Positions 47,233-61,554 of a stretch of 64,000 nucleotides of DNA are shown piece after piece (within the stretch, counting starts at the first letter, position 1; every line of letters begins with the position of its first letter). Under the pieces are notes generated by a model. That model was not told where the DNA came from. It made no database searches and saw only the letters and a program-made list of their open reading frames with translations. Both the position numbers and the translations under genes were made by a program. Source of the stretch: Diorhabda sublineata (Eukaryota; Arthropoda; Insecta; Coleoptera; Chrysomelidae); NCBI RefSeq assembly GCF_026230105.1, contig NC_079477.1:21147001-21211000 (forward strand), written 5' to 3'.

Positions 47233-50200
47233 GAATTTTCAAAGTCTCTCTTCCTAATTCGAAGTCGAATCTCAACATTTCTTATATATTTCAGTGAATT
47301 TGCAACTAACTTTGTAAGATATCGTCGATTTACATCCATTAAAGCCCATTGAGGTCGATTGTCACTTTACGTTGATTGAGAATTTTCAAAGTCTATCTTC
47401 GTAATTTGAAGTCGAATTTCAACATTTCTTATATATTTCAGTGCGTTTGCATCTAACTTTGTCAGATATCTTCGATTAACATCCACTGAAGCCCATTGAG
47501 GTCGATTGTCACTTTGTGTTGATTGGAAATTTTCAAAGTCTATCTTCGTAATTTGAAGTCGAATTTCAACATTTCTTATATATTTGAATGAGTTTGCAAC
47601 AAACATTGTCAGATATCGTCGATTTACATCCATTGAAGCTCATTAAGGTCGATTGTCACTTTGCGTTGATTGAGAATTTTCAAAGTCTATCTTCGTAATT
47701 TGAAGTCGAATTTCAACATTCCTTATATATTTCAGTGCGTTTGCATCTAACTTTGTCAGATATCGTAGATTTACATCCATTGAATCCCATTGAGGTCGAT
47801 TGTCACTTTGTGTTGATTGAAAATTTTCAAAGCCTATCTTCCTAATTTGAAGTCGAATTTCAACATTTCTTATATATTTCAGTGCGTTTGCATCTAACTT
47901 TGTCAGATATCTTCGATTTACATCCATTGAAGCCCATTGAGGTCGATTGTCACTTTGTGTTGATTGGAAATTTTCAAAGTCTATCTTCGTAATTTGAAGT
48001 CGAATTTCAACATTCCTTATAAATTTGAATGAGTTTGTAACTAACTTTTTCAGATATCGTCGATTTACATCCATTGAAGCCCATTGAGGTCGATTTTCAC
48101 TTTACGTTGATTGAGAATTTTCAAAGTCTATCTTCCTAATTTGAAGTCGAATCTCAACATTTCTTATATATTTCAGTGAATTTGCAACTAACTTTGTAAG
48201 ATATCGTCGATTTACATCCACTGAAGCCCATTGAGGTCGATTGTCACTTTGTGTTGATTGGAAATTTTCAAAGTCTATCTTCGTAATTTGAAGTCGAATT
48301 TCAACATTTCTTATATATTTGAATGAGTTTGCAACAAACATTGTCAGATATCGTCGATTTACATCCATTGAAGCTCATTAAGGTCGATTGTCACTTTGCG
48401 TTGATTGAGAATTTTCAAAGTCTATCTTCGTAATTTGAAGTCGAATTTCAACATTCCTTATATATTTCAGTGCGTTTGCATCTAACTTTGTCAGATATCG
48501 TAGATTTACATCCATTGAATCCCATTGAGGTCGATTGTCACTTTGTGTTGATTGAAAATTTTCAAAGCCTATCTTCCTAATTTGAAGTCGAATTTCAACA
48601 TTTCTTATATATTTCAGTGCGTTTGCATCTAACTTTGTCAGATATCGTCGATTTACATCCATTGAAGCCGTTTGAGGTCGATTGTCACTTTGCGTTGATT
48701 GAGAATTTTCAAAGTCTCTCTTCCTAATTCGAAGTCGAATTCCAACATTTCTTATATATTTCAGTGAGTTTGCAAATAACTTTGTAAGATATCGTCGATT
48801 TACATCCATTGAAGCCCATTGAGGTCGATTTTCACTTTACGTTGATTGAGAATTTTCAAAGTCTATCTTCCTAATTTGAAGTCGAATCTCAACATTTCTT
48901 ATATATTTCAGTGAATTTGCAACTAACTTTGTAAGATATCGTCGATTTACATCCACTGAAGCCCATTGAGGTCGATTGTCACTTTGTGTTGATTGGAAAT
49001 TTTCAAAGTCTATCTTCGTAATTTGAAGTCGAATTTCAACATTTCTTATATATTTGAATGAGTTTGCAACAAACATTGTCAGATATCGTCGATTTACATC
49101 CATTGAAGCTCATTAAGGTCGATTGTCACTTTGCGTTGATTGAGAATTTTCAAAGTCTATCTTCGTAATTTGAAGTCGAATTTCAACATTCCTTATATAT
49201 TTCAGTGCGTTTGCATCTAACTTTGTCAGATATCGTAGATTTACATCCATTGAATCCCATTGAGGTCGATTGTCACTTTGTGTTGATTGAAAATTTTCAA
49301 AGCCTATCTTCCTAATTTGAAGTCGAATTTCAACATTTCTTATATATTTCAGTCCGTTTGCATCTAACTTTGTCAGATATCTTCGATTAACATCCATTGA
49401 AGCCTATTGAGGTCGATTGTCACTTTGTGTTGATTGGAAATTTTCAAAGTCTGTCTTCGTAATTTGAAGTCGAATTTCAAAATTTCTTATATATTTCAGT
49501 GCGTTTGCAACTAACTTTGTCAGATATCGTCGATTCACATCCATTGAAGCCCATTGAGGTCGATTGTCACTTTGTGTTGATTAAAAATTTTAAAAGTCTA
49601 TCTTCCTAATTTGAAGTCGAATTCCAACATTTCTTATATATTTGAATGAGTTTGCAACTAACTTTGTCAGATATCGTCGATTTACATCCATTGAAGCCCA
49701 TTGAGGTCGATTGTCACTTTGTGTTGATTGAAAATTTTCAAAGTCTCTCTTCCTAATTCGAAGTCGAATCTCAACATTTCTTATATATTTCAGTGAATTT
49801 GCAACTAACTTTGTAAGATATCGTCGATTTACATCCATTAAAGCCCATTGAGGTCGATTGTCACTTTACGTTGATTGAGAATTTTCAAAGTCTATCTTCG
49901 TAATTTGAAGTCGAATTTCAACATTTCTTATATATTTCAGTGCGTTTGCATCTAACTTTGTCAGATATCTTCGATTAACATCCACTGAAGCCCATTGAGG
50001 TCGATTGTCACTTTGTGTTGATTGGAAATTTTCAAAGTCTATCTTCGTAATTTGAAGTCGAATTTCAACATTTCTTATATATTTGAATGAGTTTGCAACA
50101 AACATTGTCAGATATCGTCGATTTACATCCATTGAAGCTCATTAAGGTCGATTGTCACTTTGCGTTGATTGAGAATTTTCAAAGTCTATCTTCGTAATTT

Positions 50201-51321
50201 GAAGTCGAATTTCAACATTCCTTATATATTTCAGTGCGTTTGCATCTAACTTTGTCAGATATCGTAGATTTACATCCATTGAATCCCATTGAGGTCGATT
50301 GTCACTTTGTGTTGATTGAAAATTTTCAAAGCCTATCTTCCTAATTTGAAGTCGAATTTCAACATTTCTTATATATTTCAGTGCGTTTGCATCTAACTTT
50401 GTCAGATATCTTCGATTTACATCCATTGAAGCCCATTGAGGTCGATTGTCACTTTGTGTTGATTGGAAATTTTCAAAGTCTATCTTCGTAATTTGAAGTC
50501 GAATTTCAACATTCCTTATAAATTTGAATGAGTTTGTAACTAACTTTTTCAGATATCGTCGATTTACATCCATTGAAGCCCATTGAGGTCGATTTTCACT
50601 TTACGTTGATTGAGAATTTTCAAAGTCTATCTTCCTAATTTGAAGTCGAATCTCAACATTTCTTATATATTTCAGTGAATTTGCAACTAACTTTGTAAGA
50701 TATCGTCGATTTACATCCACTGAAGCCCATTGAGGTCGATTGTCACTTTGTGTTGATTGGAAATTTTCAAAGTCTATCTTCGTAATTTGAAGTCGAATTT
50801 CAACATTTCTTATATATTTGAATGAGTTTGCAACAAACATTGTCAGATATCGTCGATTTACATCCATTGAAGCTCATTAAGGTCGATTGTCACTTTGCGT
50901 TGATTGAGAATTTTCAAAGTCTATCTTCGTAATTTGAAGTCGAATTTCAACATTCCTTATATATTTCAGTGCGTTTGCATCTAACTTTGTCAGATATCGT
51001 AGATTTACATCCATTGAATCCCATTGAGGTCGATTGTCACTTTGTGTTGATTGAAAATTTTCAAAGCCTATCTTCCTAATTTGAAGTCGAATTTCAACAT
51101 TTCTTATATATTTCAGTGCGTTTGCATCTAACTTTGTCAGATATCGTCGATTTACATCCATTGAAGCCGTTTGAGGTCGATTGTCACTTTGCGTTGATTG
51201 AGAATTTTCAAAGTCTCTCTTCCTAATTCGAAGTCGAATTCCAACATTTCTTATATATTTCAGTGAGTTTGCAAATAACTTTGTAAGATATCGTCGATTT
51301 ACATCCATTGAAGCCCATTGA
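47233..51321. repeat. 2,499-bp-offset block duplication in zone E
   Basis: About 1.59 kb at 47,233-48,822 recurs at 49,732-51,321, offset 17 monomers. The order of subtypes e1 to e4, the ATTCCTTATAAATTTG unit and the following e1 to e5 run is the same in both. The second copy diverges after e5, where it continues with a GCCCATTGAGG-TTGGAAATTTT monomer instead of e1. Confidence 0.78.
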
Positions 51322-53126
51322 GGTCGATTGTCACTTTGTGTTGATTGGAAATTTTCAAAGTCTATCTTCGTAATTTGAAGTCGAATTTCAACATTCCTTA
51401 TAAATTTGAATGAGTTTGTAACTAACTTTTTCAGATATCGTCGATTTACATCCATTGAAGCCCATTGAGGTCGATTTTCACTTTACGTTGATTGAGAATT
51501 TTCAAAGTCTATCTTCCTAATTTGAAGTCGAATCTCAACATTTCTTATATATTTCAGTGAATTTGCAACTAACTTTGTAAGATATCGTCGATTTACATCC
51601 ACTGAAGCCCATTGAGGTCGATTGTCACTTTGTGTTGATTGGAAATTTTCAAAGTCTATCTTCGTAATTTGAAGTCGAATTTCAACATTTCTTATATATT
51701 TGAATGAGTTTGCAACAAACATTGTCAGATATCGTCGATTTACATCCATTGAAGCTCATTAAGGTCGATTGTCACTTTGCGTTGATTGAGAATTTTCAAA
51801 GTCTATCTTCGTAATTTGAAGTCGAATTTCAACATTCCTTATATATTTCAGTGCGTTTGCATCTAACTTTGTCAGATATCGTAGATTTACATCCATTGAA
51901 TCCCATTGAGGTCGATTGTCACTTTGTGTTGATTGAAAATTTTCAAAGCCTATCTTCCTAATTTGAAGTCGAATTTCAACATTTCTTATATATTTCAGTG
52001 CGTTTGCATCTAACTTTGTCAGATATCGTCGATTTACATCCATTGAAGCCGTTTGAGGTCGATTGTCACTTTGCGTTGATTGAGAATTTTCAAAGTCTCT
52101 CTTCCTAATTCGAAGTCGAATTCCAACATTTCTTATATATTTCAGTGAGTTTGCAAATAACTTTGTAAGATATCGTCGATTTACATCCATTGAAGCCCAT
52201 TGAGGTCGATTTTCACTTTACGTTGATTGAGAATTTTCAAAGTCTATCTTCCTAATTTGAAGTCGAATCTCAACATTTCTTATATATTTCAGTGAATTTG
52301 CAACTAACTTTGTAAGATATCGTCGATTTACATCCACTGAAGCCCATTGAGGTCGATTGTCACTTTGTGTTGATTGGAAATTTTCAAAGTCTATCTTCGT
52401 AATTTGAAGTCGAATTTCAACATTTCTTATATATTTGAATGAGTTTGCAACAAACATTGTCAGATATCGTCGATTTACATCCATTGAAGCTCATTAAGGT
52501 CGATTGTCACTTTGCGTTGATTGAGAATTTTCAAAGTCTATCTTCGTAATTTGAAGTCGAATTTCAACATTCCTTATATATTTCAGTGCGTTTGCATCTA
52601 ACTTTGTCAGATATCGTAGATTTACATCCATTGAATCCCATTGAGGTCGATTGTCACTTTGTGTTGATTGAAAATTTTCAAAGCCTATCTTCCTAATTTG
52701 AAGTCGAATTTCAACATTTCTTATATATTTCAGTCCGTTTGCATCTAACTTTGTCAGATATCTTCGATTAACATCCATTGAAGCCTATTGAGGTCGATTG
52801 TCACTTTGTGTTGATTGGAAATTTTCAAAGTCTGTCTTCGTAATTTGAAGTCGAATTTCAAAATTTCTTATATATTTCAGTGCGTTTGCAACTAACTTTG
52901 TCAGATATCGTCGATTCACATCCATTGAAGCCCATTGAGGTCGATTGTCACTTTGTGTTGATTAAAAATTTTAAAAGTCTATCTTCCTAATTTGAAGTCG
53001 AATTCCAACATTTCTTATATATTTGAATGAGTTTGCAACTAACTTTGTCAGATATCGTCGATTTACATCCATTGAAGCCCATTGAGGTCGATTGTCACTT
53101 TGTGTTGATTGAAAATTTTCAAAGTC
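47913..53126. repeat. 3,381-bp-offset block duplication in zone E
   Basis: About 1.83 kb at 47,913-49,745 recurs at 51,294-53,126, offset 23 monomers. It includes two successive e1 runs, the CAGTCCGTTTGCATC unit, GAAGCCTATTG with AAAGTCTGTC, and the TTAAAAATTTTAAAAG unit. The copies separate where the first has TCTCTCTTCCTAATTCG and the second TCTATCTTCCTAATTTG. Relatives of the TTAAAAATTTTAAAAG unit also occur near 46,200, 57,520, 59,872, 61,783 and 63,104. Confidence 0.78.
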
Positions 53127-56100
53127 TATCTTCCTAATTTGAAGTCGAATCTCAACATTTCTTATATATTTCAGTAAGTTTGCAACTAACTTTGTAAGAT
53201 ATCGTCGATTTACATCCATTAAAGCCCATTGAGGTCGATTGTCACTTTACGTTGATTGAGAATTTTCAAAGTCTATCTTCGTAATTTGAAGTCGAATTTC
53301 AACATTTCTTATATATTTGAATGAGTTTGCAACAAACATTGTCAGATATCGTCGATTTACATCCATTGAAGCTCATTAAGGTCGATTGTCACTTTGCGTT
53401 GATTGAGAATTTTCAAAGTCTATCTTCGTAATTTGAAGTCGAATTTCAACATTCCTTATATATTTCAGTGCGTTTGCATCTAACTTTGTCAGATATCGTA
53501 GATTTACATCCATTGAATCCCATTGAGGTCGATTGTCACTTTGTGTTGATTGAAAATTTTCAAAGCCTATCTTCCTAATTTGAAGTCGAATTTCAACACT
53601 TCTTATATATTTCAGTGCGTTTGCATCTAACTTTGTCAGATATCTTCGATTTACATCCATTGAAGCCCATTGAGGTCGATTGTCACTTTGTGTTGATTGG
53701 AAATTTTCAAAGTCAATCTTCGTAATTTGAAGTCGAATTTCAACATTTCTTATATATTTGAATGAATTTGTAACTAACTTTTTCAGATATCGTCGATTTA
53801 CATCCATTGAAGCCGTTTGAGGTCGATTGTCACTTTGCGTTGATTGAGAATTTTCAAAGTCTCTCTTCCTAATTCGAAGTCGAATTCCAACATTTCTTAT
53901 ATATTTCAGTGAGTTTGCAAATAACTTTGTAAGATATCGTCGATTTACATCCATTGAAGCCCATTGAGGTCGATTTTCACTTTACGTTGATTGAGAATTT
54001 TCAAAGTCTATCTTCCTAATTTGAAGTCGAATCTCAACATTTCTTATATATTTCAGTGAATTTGCAACTAACTTTGTAAGATATCGTCGATTTACATCCA
54101 CTGAAGCCCATTGAGGTCGATTGTCACTTTGTGTTGATTGGAAATTTTCAAAGTCTATCTTCGTAATTTGAAGTCGAATTTCAACATTTCTTATATATTT
54201 GAATGAGTTTGCAACAAACATTGTCAGATATCGTCGATTTACATCCATTGAAGCTCATTAAGGTCGATTGTCACTTTGCGTTGATTGAGAATTTTCAAAG
54301 TCTATCTTCGTAATTTGAAGTCGAATTTCAACATTCCTTATATATTTCAGTGCGTTTGCATCTAACTTTGTCAGATATCGTAGATTTACATCCATTGAAT
54401 CCTATTGAGGTCGATTGTCACTTTGTGTTGATTGAAAATTTTCAAAGCCTATCTTCCTAATTTGAAGTCGAATCTCAACATTTCTTATATATTTCAGTAA
54501 GTTTGCAACTAACTTTGTAAGATATCGTCGATTTACATCCATTAAAGCCCATTGAGGTCGATTGTCACTTTACGTTGATTGAGAATTTTCAAAGTCTATC
54601 TTCGTAATTTGAAGTCGAATTTCAACATTTCTTATATATTTCAGTGCGTTTGCATCTAACTTTGTCAGATATCTTCGATTAACATCCACTGAAGCCCATT
54701 GAGGTCGATTGTCACTTTGTGTTGATTGGAAATTTTCAAAGTCTATCTTCGTAATTTGAAGTCGAATTTCAACATTTCTTATATATTTGAATGAGTTTGC
54801 AACAAACATTGTCAGATATCGTCGATTTACATCCATTGAAGCCCATTAAGGTCGATTGTCACTTTGCGTTGATTGAGAATTTTCAAAGTCTATCTTCGTA
54901 ATTTGAAGTCGAATTTCAACATTTCTTATATATTTCAGTGCGTTTGCATCTAACTTTGTCAGATATCGTAGATTTACATCCATTGAATCCCATTGAGGTC
55001 GATTGTCACTTTGTGTTGATTGAAAATTTTCAAAGCCTATCTTCCTAATTTGAAGTCGAATTTCAACACTTCTTATATATTTCAGTGCGTTTGCATCTAA
55101 CTTTGTCAGATATCTTCGATTTACATCCATTGAAGCCCATTGAGGTCGATTGTCACTTTGTGTTGATTGGAAATTTTCAAAGTCTATCTTCGTAATTTGA
55201 AGTCGAATTTCAACATTTCTTATATATTTGAATGAGTTTGTAACTAACTTTTTCAGATATCGTCGATTTACATCCATTGAAGCCGTTTGAGGTCGATTGT
55301 CACTTTGCGTTGATTGAGAATTTTCAAAGTCTCTCTTCCTAATTCGAAGTCGAATTCCAACATTTCTTATATATTTCAGTGAGTTTGCAAATAACTTTGT
55401 AAGATATCGTCGATTTACATCCATTGAAGCCCATTGAGGTCGATTTTCACTTTACGTTGATTGAGAATTTTCAAAGTCTATCTTCCTAATTTGAAGTCGA
55501 ATCTCAACATTTCTTATATATTTCAGTGAATTTGCAACTAACTTTGTAAGATATCGTCGATTTACATCCATTAAAGCCCATTGAGGTCGATTGTCACTTT
55601 ACGTTGATTGAGAATTTTCAAAGTCTATCTTCGTAATTTGAAGTCGAATTTCAACATTTCTTATATATTTCAGTGCGTTTGCATCTAACTTTGTCAGATA
55701 TCTTCGATTTACATCCATTGAAGCCCATTGAGGTCGATTGTCACTTTGTGTTGATTGGAAATTTTCAAAGTCAATCTTCGTAATTTGAAGTCGAATTTCA
55801 ACATTTCTTATATATTTGAATGAATTTGTAACTAACTTTTTCAGATATCGTCGATTTACATCCATTGAAGCCCATTGAGGTCGATTGTCACTTTGTGTTG
55901 ATTGGAAATTTTCAAAGTCTATCTTCGTAATTTGAAGTCGAATTTCAACATTCCTTATAAATTTGAATGAGTTTGTAACTAACTTTTTCAGATATCGTCG
56001 ATTTACATCCATTGAAGCCCATTGAGGTCGATTTTCACTTTACGTTGATTGAGAATTTTCAAAGTCTATCTTCCTAATTTGAAGTCGAATCTCAACATTT

Positions 56101-56826
56101 CTTATATATTTCAGTGAATTTGCAACTAACTTTGTAAGATATCGTCGATTTACATCCACTGAAGCCCATTGAGGTCGATTGTCACTTTGTGTTGATTGGA
56201 AATTTTCAAAGTCTATCTTCGTAATTTGAAGTCGAATTTCAACATTTCTTATATATTTGAATGAGTTTGCAACAAACATTGTCAGATATCGTCGATTTAC
56301 ATCCATTGAAGCTCATTAAGGTCGATTGTCACTTTGCGTTGATTGAGAATTTTCAAAGTCTATCTTCGTAATTTGAAGTCGAATTTCAACATTCCTTATA
56401 TATTTCAGTGCGTTTGCATCTAACTTTGTCAGATATCGTAGATTTACATCCATTGAATCCCATTGAGGTCGATTGTCACTTTGTGTTGATTGAAAATTTT
56501 CAAAGCCTATCTTCCTAATTTGAAGTCGAATTTCAACATTTCTTATATATTTCAGTGCGTTTGCATCTAACTTTGTCAGATATCGTCGATTTACATCCAT
56601 TGAAGCCGTTTGAGGTCGATTGTCACTTTGCGTTGATTGAGAATTTTCAAAGTCTCTCTTCCTAATTCGAAGTCGAATTCCAACATTTCTTATATATTTC
56701 AGTAAGTTTGCAAATAACTTTGTAAGATATCGTCGATTTACATCCATTGAAGCCCATTGAGGTCGATTTTCACTTTACGTTGATTGAGAATTTTCAAAGT
56801 CTATCTTCCTAATATGAAGTCGAATC

Positions 56827-59800
56827 TCAACATTTCTTATATATTTCAGTGAATTTGCAACTAACTTTGTAAGATATCGTCGATTTACATCCACTGAAGC
56901 CCATTGAGGTCGATTGTCACTTTGTGTTGATTGGAAATTTTCAAAGTCTATCTTCGTAATTTGAAGTCGAATTTCAACATTTCTTATATATTTGAATGAG
57001 TTTGCAACAAACATTGTCAGATATCGTCGATTTACATCCATTGAAGCTCATTAAGGTCGATTGTCACTTTGCGTTGATTGAGAATTTTCAAAGTCTATCT
57101 TCGTAATTTGAAGTCGAATTTCAACATTCCTTATATATTTCAGTGCGTTTGCATCTAACTTTGTCAGATATCGTAGATTTACATCCATTGAATCCCATTG
57201 AGGTCGATTGTCACTTTGTGTTGATTGAAAATTTTCAAAGCCTATCTTCCTAATTTGAAGTCGAATTTCAACATTTCTTATATATTTCAGTCCGTTTGCA
57301 TCTAACTTTGTCAGATATCTTCGATTAACATCCATTGAAGCCTATTGAGGTCGATTGTCACTTTGTGTTGATTGGAAATTTTCAAAGTCTGTCTTCGTAA
57401 TTTGAAGTCGAATTTCAAAATTTCTTATATATTTCAGTGCGTTTGCAACTAACTTTGTCAGATATCGTCGATTCACATCCATTGAAGCCCATTGAGGTCG
57501 ATTGTCACTTTGTGTTGATTAAAAATTTTAAAAGTCTATCTTCCTAATTTGAAGTCGAATTCCAACATTTCTTATATATTTGAATGAGTTTGCAACTAAC
57601 TTTGTCAGATATCGTCGATTTACATCCATTGAAGCCCATTGAGGTCGATTGTCACTTTGTGTTGATTGAAAATTTTCAAAGTCTATCTTCCTAATTTGAA
57701 GTCGAATCTCAACATTTCTTATATATTTCAGTAAGTTTGCAACTAACTTTGTAAGATATCGTCGATTTACATCCATTAAAGCCCATTGAGGTCGATTGTC
57801 ACTTTACGATGATTGAGAATTTTCAAAGTCTATCTTCGTAATTTGAAGTCGAATTTCAACATTTCTTATATATTTCAGTGCGTTTGCATCTAACTTTGTC
57901 AGATATCGTAGATTTACATCCATTGAATCCCATTGAGGTCGATTGTCACTTTGTGTTGATTGAAAATTTTCAAAGCCTATCTTCCTAATTTGAAGTCGAA
58001 TTTCAACACTTCTTATATATTTCAGTGCGTTTGCATCTAACTTTGTCAGATATCTTCGATTTACATCCATTGAAGCCCATTGAGGTCGATTGTCACTTTG
58101 TGTTGATTGGAAATTTTCAAAGTCTATCTTCGTAATTTGAAGTCGAATTTCAACATTTCTTATATATTTGAATGAATTTGTAACTAACTTTTTCAGATAT
58201 CGTCGATTTACATCCATTGAAGCCGTTTGAGGTCGATTGTCACTTTGCGTTGATTGAGAATTTTCAAAGTCTCTCTTCCTAATTCGAAGTCGAATTCCAA
58301 CATTTCTTATATATTCCAGTGAGTTTGCAAATAACTTTGTAAGATATCGTCGATTTACATCCATTGAAGCCCATTGAGGTCGATTTTCACTTTACGTTGA
58401 TTGAGAATTTTCAAAGTCTATCTTCCTAATTTGAAGTCGAATCTCAACATTTCTTATATATTTCAGTGAATTTGCAACTAACTTTGTAAGATATTGTCGA
58501 TTTACATCCACTGAAGCCCATTGAGGTCGATTGTCACTTTGTGTTGATTGGAAATTTTCAAAGTCTATCTTCGTAATTTGAAGTCGAATTTCAACATTTC
58601 TTATATATTTGAATGAGTTTGCAACAAACATTGTCAGATATCGTCGATTTACATCCATTGAAGCTCATTAAGGTCGATTGTCACTTTGCGTTGATTGAGA
58701 ATTTTCAAAGTCTATCTTCGTAATTTGAAGTCGAATTTCAACATTCCTTATATATTTCAGTGCGTTTGCATCTAACTTTGTCAGATATCGTAGATTTACA
58801 TCCATTGAATCCCATTGAGGTCGATTGTCACTTTGTGTTGATTGAAAATTTTCAAAGCCTATCTTCCTAATTCGAAGTCGAATTCCAACATTTCTTATAT
58901 ATTTCAGTGAGTTTGCAAATAACTTTGTAAGATATCGTCGATTTACATCCATTGAAGCCGTTTGAGGTCGATTGTCACTTTGCGTTGATTGAGAATTTTC
59001 AAAGTCTCTCTTCCTAATTCGAAGTCGAATTCCAACATTTCTTATATATTTCAGTGAGTTTGCAAATAACTTTGTAAGATATCGTCGATTTACATCCATT
59101 GAAGCCCATTGAGGTCGATTTTCACTTTACGTTGATTGAGAATTTTCAAAGTCTATCTTCGTAATTTGAAGTCGAATTTCAACATTTCTTATATATTTCA
59201 GTGAATTTGCAACTAACTTTGTAAGATATCGTCGATTTACATCCACTGAAGCCCATTGAGGTCGATTGTCACTTTGTGTTGATTGGAAATTTTCAAAGTC
59301 TATCTTCGTAATTTGAAGTCGAATTTCAACATTTCTTATATATTTGAATGAGTTTGCAACAAACATTGTCAGATATCGTCGATTTACATCCATTGAAGCT
59401 CATTAAGGTCGATTGTCACTTTGCGTTGATTGAGAATTTTCAAAGTCTATCTTCGTAATTTGAAGTCGAATTTCAACATTCCTTATATATTTCAGTGCGT
59501 TTGCATCTAACTTTGTCAGATATCGTAGATTTACATCCATTGAATCCCATTGAGGTCGATTGTCACTTTGTGTTGATTGAAAATTTTCAAAGCCTATCTT
59601 CCTAATTTGAAGTCGAATTTCAACATTTCTTATATATTTCAGTCCGTTTGCATCTAACTTTGTCAGATATCTTCGATTAACATCCATTGAAGCCTATTGA
59701 GGTCGATTGTCACTTTGTGTTGATTGGAAATTTTCAAAGTCTGTCTTCGTAATTTGAAGTCGAATTTCAAAATTTCTTATATATTTCAGTGCGTTTGCAA

Positions 59801-61554
59801 CTAACTTTGTCAGATATCGTCGATTCACATCCATTGAAGCCCATTGAGGTCGATTGTCACTTTGTGTTGATTAAAAATTTTAAAAGTCTATCTTCCTAAT
59901 TTGAAGTCGAATTCCAACATTTCTTATATATTTGAATGAGTTTGCAACTAACTTTGTCAGATATCGTCGATTTACATCCATTGAAGCCCATTGAGGTCGA
60001 TTGTCACTTTGTGTTGATTGAAAATTTTCAAAGTCTATCTTCCTAATTTGAAGTCGAATCTCAACATTTCTTATATATTTCAGTAAGTTTGCAACTAACT
60101 TTGTAAGATATCGTCGATTTACATCCATTAAAGCCCATTGAGGTCGATTGTCACTTTACGATGATTGAGAATTTTCAAAGTCTATCTTCGTAATTTGAAG
60201 TCGAATTTCAACATTTCTTATATATTTCAGTGCGTTTGCATCTAACTTTGTCAGATATCGTAGATTTACATCCATTGAATCCCATTGAGGTCGATTGTCA
60301 CTTTGTGTTGATTGAAAATTTTCAAAGCCTATCTTCCTAATTTGAAGTCGAATTTCAACACTTCTTATATATTTCAGTGCGTTTGCATCTAACTTTGTCA
60401 GATATCTTCGATTTACATCCATTGAAGCCCATTGAGGTCGATTGTCACTTTGTGTTGATTGGAAATTTTCAAAGTCTATCTTCGTAATTTGAAGTCGAAT
60501 TTCAACATTTCTTATATATTTGAATGAATTTGTAACTAACTTTTTCAGATATCGTCGATTTACATCCATTGAAGCCGTTTGAGGTCGATTGTCACTTTGC
60601 GTTGATTGAGAATTTTCAAAGTCTCTCTTCCTAATTCGAAGTCGAATTCCAACATTTCTTATATATTCCAGTGAGTTTGCAAATAACTTTGTAAGATATC
60701 GTCGATTTACATCCATTGAAGCCCATTGAGGTCGATTTTCACTTTACGTTGATTGAGAATTTTCAAAGTCTATCTTCCTAATTTGAAGTCGAATCTCAAC
60801 ATTTCTTATATATTTCAGTGAATTTGCAACTAACTTTGTAAGATATTGTCGATTTACATCCACTGAAGCCCATTGAGGTCGATTGTCACTTTGTGTTGAT
60901 TGGAAATTTTCAAAGTCTATCTTCGTAATTTGAAGTCGAATTTCAACATTTCTTATATATTTGAATGAGTTTGCAACAAACATTGTCAGATATCGTCGAT
61001 TTACATCCATTGAAGCTCATTAAGGTCGATTGTCACTTTGCGTTGATTGAGAATTTTCAAAGTCTATCTTCGTAATTTGAAGTCGAATTTCAACATTCCT
61101 TATATATTTCAGTGCGTTTGCATCTAACTTTGTCAGATATCGTAGATTTACATCCATTGAATCCCATTGAGGTCGATTGTCACTTTGTGTTGATTGAAAA
61201 TTTTCAAAGCCTATCTTCCTAATTCGAAGTCGAATTCCAACATTTCTTATATATTTCAGTGAGTTTGCAAATAACTTTGTAAGATATCGTCGATTTACAT
61301 CCATTGAAGCCGTTTGAGGTCGATTGTCACTTTGCGTTGATTGAGAATTTTCAAAGTCTCTCTTCCTAATTCGAAGTCGAATTCCAACATTTCTTATATA
61401 TTTCAGTGAGTTTGCAAATAACTTTGTAAGATATCGTCGATTTACATCCATTGAAGCCCATTGAGGTCGATTTTCACTTTACGTTGATTGAGAATTTTCA
61501 AAGTCTATCTTCGTAATTTGAAGTCGAATTTCAACATTTCTTATATATTTCAGT
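56827..61554. repeat. 2,352-bp tandem duplication in zone E
   Basis: Bases 56,827-59,202 match 59,179-61,554 at a constant offset of 2,352 bp (16 monomers), so the copies abut. Private variants present in both include ACGATGATTGAG (about 57,808 and 60,160), ATATTGTCGATTTAC (about 58,493 and 60,845) and TATATTCCAGTGAG (about 58,313 and 60,665). The copies end at GTGAATTTG (59,203) versus GTCCGTTTG (61,555). I noticed no mismatch inside, so it is among the youngest events in the window. Confidence 0.87.
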
